Source: a virus
IMG/VR virus record: IMGVR_UViG_3300025087_001553
Span: 1-43,263 of that record
Length of the DNA: 43,263 bases
Direction: 5' to 3' (one strand)
In this document: positions 10,257-16,021 of the stretch, one piece after another
How positions within the stretch are numbered: the first letter of the stretch is position 1
Layout of the letters: every line of letters begins with the position of its first letter
Notes under the pieces: generated by a model
Databases searched by the model: none
Seen by the model: only the letters and a program-made list of their open reading frames with translations
What the model was told of the DNA's origin: nothing
Program-made: the position numbers and the translations under genes

Positions 10257-10369
10257 TGCGAGCGATAGCTCAGTGGTAGAGCAACGTAAAAATGTGTCTT
10301 GTAAGACACTAACAGCAACTAAAAAGCATTCAGGCCGTTGGTCGTGGGTTCAATCCCCACTCGCTCGCA
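10257..10369 (+). ncRNA. tRNA-like RNA with a permuted Y-type stem in place of the anticodon arm
   Basis: A 9-bp end stem TGCGAGCGA/TCGCTCGCA, a perfect D arm (GCTC-AGTGGTA-GAGC) and a perfect T arm (GTGGG-TTCAATC-CCCAC) make a clear tRNA-like fold. The stem is longer than a tRNA acceptor, and there is no CCA end. In place of a normal anticodon arm there are about 50 bases that hold the repeated element in swapped order. The 3' half (AAAAT-GTGTCTT-GT) comes first and the 5' half (AAGACAC-TAACAGCAAC) second. Bacterial Y RNAs (YrlA) near Ro60 genes carry tRNA-like domains, so this is best read as a Y-RNA relative. A split tRNA-Thr is the main alternative, because CTTGTAA resembles its anticodon loop. 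Confidence 0.7.
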
Positions 10370-10384
10370 CATTTAAAATTCATT

Positions 10385-10440
10385 AAGACCCTAACAGCAA
10401 TTAAATTGAAATTCTATTTTCAAAGAAAATGGGTCTTGTT
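10385..10440 (+). ncRNA. Y-RNA-like hairpin element 3
   Basis: The stem AAGACCC/GGGTCTT (10385-10391 with 10431-10437) encloses TAACAGCAAT, a distal hairpin TTGAAA-ttctat-TTTCAA and AAAAT, and is followed by GTTAT. The stem differs from elements 1 and 4 by paired changes (CGC/GCG to CCC/GGG), which is evidence for the RNA fold. Confidence 0.75.
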
Positions 10441-10454
10441 ATATAAAATAATTG

Positions 10455-10520
10455 AAGACGCTAACAGCAATATAAATAAAACAATAGACTGTTAATCTAT
10501 AGTGTTAAAAGCGTCTTGTT
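10455..10520 (+). ncRNA. Y-RNA-like hairpin element 4
   Basis: The stem AAGACGC/GCGTCTT (10455-10461 with 10511-10517) encloses TAACAGCAAT and a distal hairpin ATAGA-ctgttaa-TCTAT. The 7-base loop equals the anticodon loop of tRNA-Asn(GTT). The element ends 8 bases before the start codon of the Ro60-like gene, so it could also act as a binding site in its own mRNA leader. Confidence 0.75.
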
Positions 10521-10528
10521 TCAAAAAT

Positions 10529-11983
10529 ATGAAAAACATCAATGAGATGAAAGCTCCTGAAGGAGCAAAGAAATCAAGTGGGAATTCTTTAATCAATGGG
10601 ATGTATGTAAACACGTCCTATGGGAGAACAAAAAACGAGGCAAAGACTTTTACTCGAACGCAGTCGGCTCTTTTAGATTTTTATGCTCAGGCTGGAGCGA
10701 TGAGGGGTGAGCCTAAAAAAGCCCTTGATTTATTCAAACGAGCGTTTTCGGAAGATAGAGAAAAGGCAATTAAGGTTTTGTTTTATCTTAGAGATATAAG
10801 GGGAGGCCAGGGTGAGCGAGCCTTATTTAGGGTTTGTCTGCAATGGTTAGGTGAAAATGAACCTTCTATATTTGAAAAGATTGTAGATTTTGTCCAAGAG
10901 TATGGTCGCTTTGATGATTTATTTTTTGATAATAAAAAATGTTTCTTGTTGATTAAAAGCCAACTGGAAAAAGACCAAAAGGAGGATAAACCGTCCCTGC
11001 TGGCTAAATGGCTTCCAACCATTAACGCTTCAAGCCTTAATACCAGAAAAAAAGCAAGATTTATGGCTAATGGGTTAGGGATAGATGAAATGGCTTATAG
11101 AAAACTTATCAGGTCTATTAGAAAAAAAATAGCGACAGTTGAAGAAAAGATGTCAGCTAAAAAGTGGCCGGATATAAATTATTCTGTTGTTCCAAGCCAA
11201 GCGTCAAGAATTTATAAAAATGTCTTTAAGAAACACGATGAGAAGAGGTATGAAAAGTTTATTGAAAAGGCAGAAAAAGGTGAGGTGAAGATAAATGCAG
11301 GGACATTATATCCATATCAAATATACAATTCCGTTTGGGCGGATTATTCTAAAACGCTTGAAGCCTTATGGAATCAGCTACCTGATTATACACAAGGGAA
11401 AAATGCCTTAGTAGTAGCTGACACATCAGGATCGATGACTGGCGTCCCAATATCTGTATCTGTTTCGTTGGCACTATATTTTGCTGAGAGAAATAAAGGA
11501 CAATTCCAGAATTACTTTATTTCATTTTCAGGACAGCCGAAATTACATAAGGTTCAAGGTGCAAATTTGAGGGATAAAATGAATAGCATTCAGCTTGGGG
11601 ACGTAGCTAACACCAACGTTCAGGCTGTGTTTGATTTAATTTTAACAACTGCCGTTCAGAACAGCACGCCGGAAGATGAAATGCCAGACACGATTTACAT
11701 TATTTCAGACATGGAGTTTGACCAGGCTACTTATGGCGACCAAACTAATTTTGAGGTTATTGAACAAAAGTATTCCCAGCTGGGGTATGTCAGACCGAAT
11801 CTAGTGTTTTGGAATGTAAATGCAAGCGGAGAGAATTTGCCAGTCAAAGAGAGTGAGCGAGGCGTGTCAATGGTTTCCGGCTTTTCTCCTGTAATATTCA
11901 AGATGGCAGTTGAGAATAAAACGCCTTATGAGGTTATGATGAATACGATTAACTCCGACAGGTATAAACGAATTATTATTTAG
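10529..11983 (+). CDS. Ro60-like RNA-binding protein (DUF2828, TROVE/vWA type)
   Basis: This 484-residue protein has an N-terminal helical-repeat half with LFYLRDIRGGQGERALFR and the VDFVQEYGRFDDLFFD region, and WLPTINASSLNT in the middle. The C-terminal von Willebrand A domain has an intact MIDAS motif, VVADTSGSMTG (Asp at about residue 298), plus the YIISDMEFD strand. This is the DUF2828 plan, which is close to the TROVE/vWA organisation of Ro60, a ring protein that binds Y RNAs and misfolded RNAs. The start at ATG 10529 is preferred over GTG 10502, because the latter lies inside the last RNA hairpin. The preceding tRNA-like RNA, hairpins and RtcB strongly suggest an RNA-related role. Binding to these RNAs is inference. 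Confidence 0.88.
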   Translation: MKNINEMKAPEGAKKSSGNSLINGMYVNTSYGRTKNEAKTFTRTQSALLDFYAQAGAMRGEPKKALDLFKRAFSEDREKAIKVLFYLRDIRGGQGERALFRVCLQWLGENEPSIFEKIVDFVQEYGRFDDLFFDNKKCFLLIKSQLEKDQKEDKPSLLAKWLPTINASSLNTRKKARFMANGLGIDEMAYRKLIRSIRKKIATVEEKMSAKKWPDINYSVVPSQASRIYKNVFKKHDEKRYEKFIEKAEKGEVKINAGTLYPYQIYNSVWADYSKTLEALWNQLPDYTQGKNALVVADTSGSMTGVPISVSVSLALYFAERNKGQFQNYFISFSGQPKLHKVQGANLRDKMNSIQLGDVANTNVQAVFDLILTTAVQNSTPEDEMPDTIYIISDMEFDQATYGDQTNFEVIEQKYSQLGYVRPNLVFWNVNASGENLPVKESERGVSMVSGFSPVIFKMAVENKTPYEVMMNTINSDRYKRIII

Positions 11984-11996
11984 TTTTTTTCATAAA

Positions 11997-12083
11997 GCCA
12001 CTCTGCCCTTTGTATATTGTTGCACCTCCTTCACCCACGGTGAACGACAAGCGTGAGGTCTCTAATACGGGGGCAGGGTGGCT
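11997..12083 (+). ncRNA. Structured leader RNA, copy B of a two-copy element
   Basis: The closing stem AGCCAC.CTGCCC/GGGCAG.GTGGCT (11997-12009 with 12071-12083) encloses ATTGTT (12016). Inside are a 5-bp ACCTC/GAGGT stem, a perfect hairpin TTCACC-cac-GGTGAA (12030-12044) and CGACAAG. It shares ATTGTT, the TTC...GAA hairpin and GAACGACAAG with 4829-4900, while the stems differ in sequence. It lies 15 bases upstream of the gene at 12099. The T-run before it (11982-11990) belongs to the end of the Ro60-like gene. Confidence 0.6.
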
Positions 12084-12098
12084 CTAAGAATTAAAAAT

Positions 12099-12329
12099 AT
12101 GGGTAAAGCGAATGGGAAACAAATATCTGATTATGTCTGGCTTGATAAAACACAAAGAAGTTGGCACGTGTGGGCTGGGAATCCGTTTATCATTAGTTTG
12201 TTCATAATACCACTTAAAGAAATAACTGAAAAAGAAATAATAAAAAAGGCGAAGAGTAATAATGCAAAGGCAAAGAAAAGCTTTGTTAAAGCGTTTCCTG
12301 ATGTTAAATGGGTCTTAATGACAAAATAA
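12099..12329 (+). CDS. Small basic protein, function unknown
   Basis: This 76-residue protein starts MGKANGKQISDYVWLDKTQR. It contains a short hydrophobic strand region (NPFIISLFIIPLKE) and a Lys-rich C-terminal half (KKAKSNNAKAKKSFVKAF), giving a strongly positive charge. I do not recognise it. The start at 12099 is preferred because the frame upstream enters the structured leader. It lies between the Ro60-like gene and the Acb2-like ORF. Confidence 0.5.
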   Translation: MGKANGKQISDYVWLDKTQRSWHVWAGNPFIISLFIIPLKEITEKEIIKKAKSNNAKAKKSFVKAFPDVKWVLMTK

Positions 12330-12405
12330 ATAATAAAATAAATGTACGGGAGAACTAGAAAACATTTTTCATCCTATATATCATAACCTTTCAGAGGAAG
12401 ATGCG

Positions 12406-12555
12406 ATGAGAATTGATAACATCAAAGATGTAGCTTATCAATTATTGCTGGCAATTCATGTTGGCTTGAATGAGAAAAACGGTCGTGAAATTGCATTAGC
12501 AAAAACAAAGCTAGAAGAATCAGTAATGTGGGCAGTTAAAGGTATAACCAAATAA
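12406..12555 (+). CDS. Acb2-like (anti-CBASS cyclic-nucleotide sponge) hairpin protein, start uncertain
   Basis: Read from ATG 12406 this is 49 residues: MRIDNIKDVAYQLLLAIHVG, then ALAKTKLEESVMWAVKGIT. The second helix matches the pattern ALALTKLEEAVMWA.KAI that I associate with the Acb2/Tad1 hairpin domain of phage anti-CBASS proteins, which bind cyclic di- and trinucleotides. The frame is open further upstream to 12337 and reads FHPIYHNLSEED just before the Met, which also fits that family, but there is no start codon. An ATG at 12342 in another frame (MYGRTRKHF) would join it if the TTTTT at about 12364-12369 had one T fewer. A frameshift, a sequencing error or a short start are all possible. 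The family call rests on memory of a motif. Confidence 0.55.
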   Translation: MRIDNIKDVAYQLLLAIHVGLNEKNGREIALAKTKLEESVMWAVKGITK

Positions 12556-12560
12556 CCTCT

Positions 12561-12675
12561 CTAGGCGACATTCTCGCCTAGTCTGGGGGGCTTGGGGGTG
12601 TTTAAAAAAAATTGCGTAGATGTAAAACTAAATGGGGACACTATCTCACGCCCCAATACCATCCAAGCCTCCAGA
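12561..12675 (+). ncRNA. Structured intergenic RNA (two helices)
   Basis: A perfect 8-bp hairpin CTAGGCGA-cattc-TCGCCTAG (12561-12581) is followed at once by a 12-bp stem pairing TCTGG..GGCTTGG (12582-12595) with CCAAGCC.TCCAGA (12663-12675). Inside the long stem is TGGGG...CCCCA. The first hairpin could be the terminator of the Acb2-like gene, although a T-run is lacking. The second fold is a larger RNA of unknown type. Confidence 0.55.
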
Positions 12676-12761
12676 TTAAGCGAGAAAAATAAAATGAAAT
12701 TGAATAAAAACAAAAATCTGTTCGGTGAGATTAGCGTTGAAGATAAAATAATCCCAGCTAT

Positions 12762-12860
12762 GCCGTAATTGATTTAAGCAGGAATTTCATAGGATGTGAA
12801 ATAAATAAAAATTATTGTGAAATTGGGGAAGATAGATTAAGACAAAAAATGTTACTTTAA
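12762..12860 (+). pseudogene. Remnant of an adenine DNA methyltransferase C-terminus
   Basis: The frame reads VIDLSRNFIGCEINKNYCEIG and then EDRLRQKMLL before a stop. The pattern RNFIG.EI...Y..I...RL is the usual C-terminal end of beta-class N6-adenine/N4-cytosine methyltransferases. There is no start codon, and an in-frame stop lies just upstream at 12744. A 24-residue ORF in another frame (12694-12768, MKLNKNKNLFGEISVEDKII...) overlaps its beginning and may be another fragment of the same lost gene. The rest of the enzyme is missing. Confidence 0.6.
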
Positions 12861-12867
12861 ACTATAT

Positions 12868-13059
12868 ATGAAACATGATTATTTTCCGTTAATGAGCGAT
12901 ATAAATTCTACATTGTCAGAAACTTATTATTGGTATAGGTGTCGGTTGTGTGGGAAAGAAACTCCTCATACAAAAAAAAGAAATGAAAACCCACCAGATG
13001 AATTATGTGAGGCAACGAACAGAGAAAAAAGTATATTTCCACTGTCATCTGTCATCTAA
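12868..13059 (+). CDS. Small CxxC-containing protein
   Basis: This 63-residue protein starts MKHDYFPLMSDINS and has YYWYRCRLCGKETPHTKK in the middle, a single CxxC knuckle, followed by a Cys in DELCEAT. It may bind zinc with only partial ligands. It ends 1 base before the next start codon, suggesting coupled translation with another Cys-rich small protein. The family is not recognised. Confidence 0.5.
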   Translation: MKHDYFPLMSDINSTLSETYYWYRCRLCGKETPHTKKRNENPPDELCEATNREKSIFPLSSVI

Positions 13060-13060
13060 T

Positions 13061-13198
13061 ATGAGCGAAGAAAAAACTATATACAACACAAGCATTGAAG
13101 AACCAAAGCAAAATGATGTTCCATATTGTGAACATTGTGGATTTTGTTTGGTTGATAGCAGTCAAGCTACCTGCAACTGTGGTAAATATTCTTGGTAG
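13061..13198 (+). CDS. Small zinc-ribbon-like protein
   Basis: This 45-residue protein starts MSEEKTIYNTSIEEPKQ and ends in a knuckle pair CEHCGFCLVDSSQATCNCGKY. CxxC plus CxC spaced by about ten residues could bind one zinc ion. The ATG at 13061 is used. A longer in-frame start at 12950 would overlap the preceding gene by over 100 bases. The function is unknown. Confidence 0.5.
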   Translation: MSEEKTIYNTSIEEPKQNDVPYCEHCGFCLVDSSQATCNCGKYSW

Positions 13199-13208
13199 TA
13201 ACTAGCCC

Positions 13209-13437
13209 CCAGCAGGCTGGAGTAATCCAGCTCTGTTAGACATACAGAGGCTGAAAACCGCAGTGGGGGCTTTGCCTCCTCGCTCAATCGGGCAGACTGC
13301 GGTGGTGAGTGGTGGCGGAAGATAGACGCTAGGTGAAACCGTAAAGTCGGATAGTGGGAACACCACACCGAGATGCCCCCGACTAGGGTATCGTGTAATG
13401 GTGGAAGTCCATTACCCACTCACCTTCAGCCTGCTGG
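13209..13437 (+). ncRNA. Large GC-rich structured RNA, family unknown
   Basis: This 229-nt segment folds almost entirely into nested helices. The outer stem is CCAGCAGGCTG/CAGCCTGCTGG (13209-13219 with 13427-13437). CAGC-TCTGT/ACAGA-GGCTG spans 13228-13253. ACCGCAGT/ACTGCGGT spans 13257-13303 and encloses GGGGGC-ttt-GCCTCC. GGTGAGTGG/CCACTCACC spans 13304-13424 and encloses AGTCGG/CCGACT and GTAATGG/CCATTAC. Several helices abut with no unpaired base. The GC content is far above the surroundings, and no ORF fits. It ends 35 bases before the radical SAM gene. It matches no RNase P, tmRNA, 6S, group I or riboswitch signature that I know. Confidence 0.75.
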
Positions 13438-13472
13438 CGATTACTTGACAATTACTTTACAATTATAAAAAT

Positions 13473-14579
13473 ATGAAGAAATTTATACCATTAAGTGTTA
13501 GTAGCAAATTTGGATTGTGTGGTCTTCCTATACGGGTAGATACATACAAAAATTGTTCGCATGGTTGCAAGTATTGCTTTGCTAACAACAGAGTAATAAT
13601 GGAGTTTGAAAAAGACTTACAGGTAGGGGATGAAAAATACATAGAAAGAAAACTAAAAAAGATATTTGATGATAAGAATGTAAATAAAACAAACTATCTT
13701 GAGGTGTTAATAAACGATGGAATAACTTGGCATTGTGGGGGGATGAGCGACCCATTTCAACCATCAGAGGAAAAGTTTGAGGCTACAAAGAAAATGATAG
13801 ATATAACTAACAGATATGGAATAAGTATATTATTTTCTACTAAGGGTTTTTCTGTTTACGGGGCGGAAATAAAACCAAAATTACACGCATTTCAACTAAG
13901 TATTACAAATGTTGATAATAGAATGGATATAGAATCTAATGTAGTAACAATAGAACAAAGGTATAGGTTTTATCGTTCATTAAAAGATAGAGGTTTCAAG
14001 GTTGGCATAAGAATACAACCATTTATACCAGGTGTGTCCGATGAAAAAATAGTAGAGATGTTTAATGATGCAGATTATTTTACAATAGAAGGGATAAAGA
14101 TAGTCCCACAAAACAAAAAACATAGTGAATTTATAACTAAACATCTTAAAATACCAAAGAAAAGTTTTATACAAATGGGTCTTCTAAATTTGAAACCAGC
14201 AATAAGAGAAGAATTATATAAACCAGTTTTAGAGGAATTAGAAAAGTATAATATACCATATAGCATAGCAGACAACGATATGCACCACATATCTTCTGGT
14301 AAGTGTTGTTGCGGAGACCCTTTAATAAAAAAGTCAACTAGCTATAACACAACTGCTATGGCGTATAATCATGGGGTTGATTGGACAGAAAATCAAATGG
14401 CTCATGAGATAGAGGTGTCTAAATGTGGAGACTGCGTGGTAAACAATCTGTTTACTTCAAATAGACAGGAGGGGTTAAAAACAATGAGGCAATTTATGTG
14501 TAAAAGATATAAAAGAAAGTCGTCTCCGTTCAGTCCAAGGTTTTTATATTGTAACAATCAAAACAAATTATTTAAGTAA
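13473..14579 (+). CDS. Radical SAM protein of the spore photoproduct lyase-like family
   Basis: This 368-residue protein has the iron-sulfur motif CSHGCKYC (Cys28, Cys32, Cys35), i.e. CxxxCxxC, near the N-terminus. HCGGMSDPFQPSE follows near residue 90, FSTKGF near 127 and IRIQPFIPGVSD near 180, the pattern of SplB-like (COG1533) radical SAM enzymes. A Cys-rich tail (GKCCCGDP and SKCGDCVVNN) may hold an extra cluster. The family includes DNA photoproduct lyases and many uncharacterised members, so the substrate is open. The start follows TATAAAAATATG. The large structured RNA lies just upstream. Confidence 0.85.
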   Translation: MKKFIPLSVSSKFGLCGLPIRVDTYKNCSHGCKYCFANNRVIMEFEKDLQVGDEKYIERKLKKIFDDKNVNKTNYLEVLINDGITWHCGGMSDPFQPSEEKFEATKKMIDITNRYGISILFSTKGFSVYGAEIKPKLHAFQLSITNVDNRMDIESNVVTIEQRYRFYRSLKDRGFKVGIRIQPFIPGVSDEKIVEMFNDADYFTIEGIKIVPQNKKHSEFITKHLKIPKKSFIQMGLLNLKPAIREELYKPVLEELEKYNIPYSIADNDMHHISSGKCCCGDPLIKKSTSYNTTAMAYNHGVDWTENQMAHEIEVSKCGDCVVNNLFTSNRQEGLKTMRQFMCKRYKRKSSPFSPRFLYCNNQNKLFK

Positions 14580-14611
14580 CCGCCCAACCTCAAAAACATA
14601 GACATAATAAT

Positions 14612-14755
14612 ATGCAAGAAATAACAATGGAAGAATACTCAAAGAAAATAGATGAGATAAGTCGGAAAGATTTATCGGTAGCTGATACGCTGACGAAGAT
14701 GTTGGAGTATGCGGATAGTGTTAAAATTAAAGCAAAGACCAAGAAGATAATCTAA
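14612..14755 (+). CDS. 47-residue helical protein, function unknown
   Basis: The protein starts MQEITMEEYSKKIDEISRKD and continues with an amphipathic helix (LSVADTLTKMLEYADSVKIK). It lies between the radical SAM gene and the XRE regulator on the same strand, with an AATAATATG start context like its neighbours. There is no recognisable domain. Charge and helix pattern support a real small protein but do not prove it. Confidence 0.45.
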   Translation: MQEITMEEYSKKIDEISRKDLSVADTLTKMLEYADSVKIKAKTKKII

Positions 14756-14771
14756 AAATATTGTTTGGGGT

Positions 14772-15104
14772 ATGTTAGAAGATGAATTAATACAATTTGA
14801 AAATGAATTACTAAAAGATAATGATTTTAGAGGTTTTAAGGTAAAAAAGTTAAAAGATGTTAAGTATAAAATTGGTAGGATGATAAGAGAGGCAAGAATT
14901 GTTCAGTCAATGTCTCAGGTTGATTTAGCTAATAAGCTTGATACTAGACAACCTGCGATTGCACGCTATGAAAAAGGTGAGGAGGATATAAAAATAAGTA
15001 CCCTTGTAAATATTGCAAAGGCGTTGAATACACGGTTAATTTCTCCTCGTTTTGAGTCAATGAAGGAAATAGAAGAAGAGTATGATAACCTCGGGTTATG
15101 TTAG
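14772..15104 (+). CDS. XRE-family helix-turn-helix regulator
   Basis: This 110-residue protein has a helix-turn-helix domain at about residues 33-90, with IGRMIREARIVQSMSQVDLANKL, RQPAIARYEKGE and ISTLVNIAKALNTRL. This is the canonical XRE/HigA-antitoxin fold. The N-terminal 30 residues are acidic and helical. No toxin gene is adjacent. The stop overlaps the start of the lytic transglycosylase gene (ATGTTAG). It may control nearby lysis or accessory genes, which is inference. Confidence 0.9.
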   Translation: MLEDELIQFENELLKDNDFRGFKVKKLKDVKYKIGRMIREARIVQSMSQVDLANKLDTRQPAIARYEKGEEDIKISTLVNIAKALNTRLISPRFESMKEIEEEYDNLGLC

Positions 15105-15427
15105 AAGCGTTAATATTCATACAATTAGTGATATTGAGATTTCACAATGAACCGATGACAGATGAACCGATGACAGTTCAAGATTATATTACTATTCAAT
15201 CTATTAAGCATGATATAGATGTTGAGACATCATTGAGGATTGCCAAATGTGAGAGCAATTATGATCCGCATGCAAGAAATCCTAACAGTAGTGCCAAAGG
15301 GGTTTACCAGTTTTTAGACGGAACTTTTTCAGCTTATTGCTCTGGTGATGTGTTTAATTATCGGGATAATGTGGACTGTTTTATGAATAATTATAAAAAA
15401 CATCCTAATTGGTGGGTTTGTAAATAA
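15098..15427 (+). CDS. Lytic transglycosylase (SLT-type lysozyme-like)
   Basis: This 109-residue protein has a hydrophobic N-terminus (LEALIFIQLVILRF) that may be a signal or anchor. The core reads SLRIAKCESNYDPHARNPNS, then SAKGVYQFLDGTFSAYC. The Glu in CESNYDP is the expected catalytic acid, and the GVYQFL strand is typical of SLT domains, which cleave peptidoglycan. A DEPMT pair is repeated directly in the linker (NEPMTDEPMTV). It overlaps the regulator gene by 7 bases. It could act in lysis or as a virion wall-cutting enzyme, and its position away from structural genes favours lysis. Confidence 0.85.
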   Translation: MLEALIFIQLVILRFHNEPMTDEPMTVQDYITIQSIKHDIDVETSLRIAKCESNYDPHARNPNSSAKGVYQFLDGTFSAYCSGDVFNYRDNVDCFMNNYKKHPNWWVCK

Positions 15428-15439
15428 TTAAAAAATAAT

Positions 15440-15604
15440 ATGATTAAATCATTCTAAAGAAAAATATTTGTAATAGTTGGATTATTTGTATTGTTTGCTT
15501 GCCAATTTTTACTTGGAAGATATTTGGTGAGTATTGGAGAAAATCAAGCTCTAACTTTTCCAATATTTTTCATATTATATTACTTATATTTTTCATTACT
15601 TTAA
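15440..15604 (+). pseudogene. Membrane-protein ORF with in-frame TAA at codon 6
   Basis: From ATG 15440 the frame reads MIKSF-stop-RKIFVIVGLFVLFACQFLLG, then a second hydrophobic stretch (FPIFFILYYLYFSLL) before TAA at 15602. The two hydrophobic helices directly behind a lytic transglycosylase fit a small holin-like protein. The TAA at 15455 breaks it, unless translation starts internally at a TTG or GTG codon. A pseudogene, a sequencing error or a non-ATG start cannot be told apart here. Confidence 0.45.
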
Positions 15605-15670
15605 TAAAATTAAATAAAAAATACCCTAATCAATAAATTAAATATCAATGAAAATTATTCTCACATAATA

Positions 15671-15686
15671 GGACTTGTGTTATAAT
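15671..15686 (+). promoter_or_regulatory. Extended -10 promoter, copy 1
   Basis: GGACTTGTGTTATAAT has a perfect TATAAT (15681-15686) preceded by TGT, i.e. an extended -10. The same 16-base block recurs at 28480-28495 and 34636-34651. It precedes the RNA at about 15692-15977. Confidence 0.8.
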
Positions 15687-15691
15687 AAGTG

Positions 15692-15977
15692 TGTAAATAC
15701 AATTTTGCTTCGTTTATGGAGAGAGTTCAAAGAAACAAGTCATTTTACACTCTACACCATAGGCTGAAGATATAATCGGTTGTATAGAAAGTCTGTGTAA
15801 TTGTAATGGTGTTGATGTGAGATGAATTTGCTATTTAATTTATATGCAAATTAAATCATGAGTTCTATTTTGAATAGAATGGCCGTTAGTTTGGTGTATA
15901 CTAAACCTATCCCACAGAGCTTTATGCTTATACAGCTTTTGCAAAAACAAGAGGCATAGACCCCTTGTTTTGTTTTT
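15692..15977 (+). ncRNA. Independent structured RNA, about 285 nt
   Basis: The segment lies between a strong extended -10 promoter and an intrinsic terminator, and no ORF fits. Helices visible are ACACCAT/ATGGTGT (about 15757 with 15807), GAATTTGC/GCAAATTA around a 14-base loop (15822-15854), the perfect hairpin ATTCTATT-ttg-AATAGAAT (about 15866-15884) and TAGTTT/AAACTA. It lacks RNase P, tmRNA and 6S hallmarks as far as I can judge. Terminated on its own and followed by a convergent gene, it should give a discrete transcript. Confidence 0.65.
15943..15977 (+). terminator. Rho-independent terminator
   Basis: AAAACAAGAGG pairs with CCCCTTGTTTT across a short loop (one mismatch), followed by TGTTTTT. 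It ends the structured RNA and faces the convergent leftward genes. Confidence 0.85.
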
Positions 15978-16021
15978 ACAAAGTTATACAACTAAATCCC
16001 TCTTAACTCGAGAAAAATATT

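Noticed and set aside
10257-10369. Ordinary tRNA-Thr with an intron
   Set aside because: CTTGTAA looks like a Thr anticodon loop, but the flanks do not form a proper 5-bp anticodon stem with a 7-base loop, the end stem is 9 bp and there is no CCA. The inserted bases match the repeated RNA element.
13209-13437. Group I intron or cobalamin riboswitch
   Set aside because: CCGACTA recalls a group I core string, but the P, Q and S strings found in the real introns are absent. Cobalamin box sequences are missing too.
15692-15977. RNase P RNA, tmRNA or 6S RNA
   Set aside because: Some short strings (ACAGAG...GCTTAT) recall RNase P, but the other conserved regions are missing. There is no tRNA-like end for tmRNA and no long duplex for 6S.
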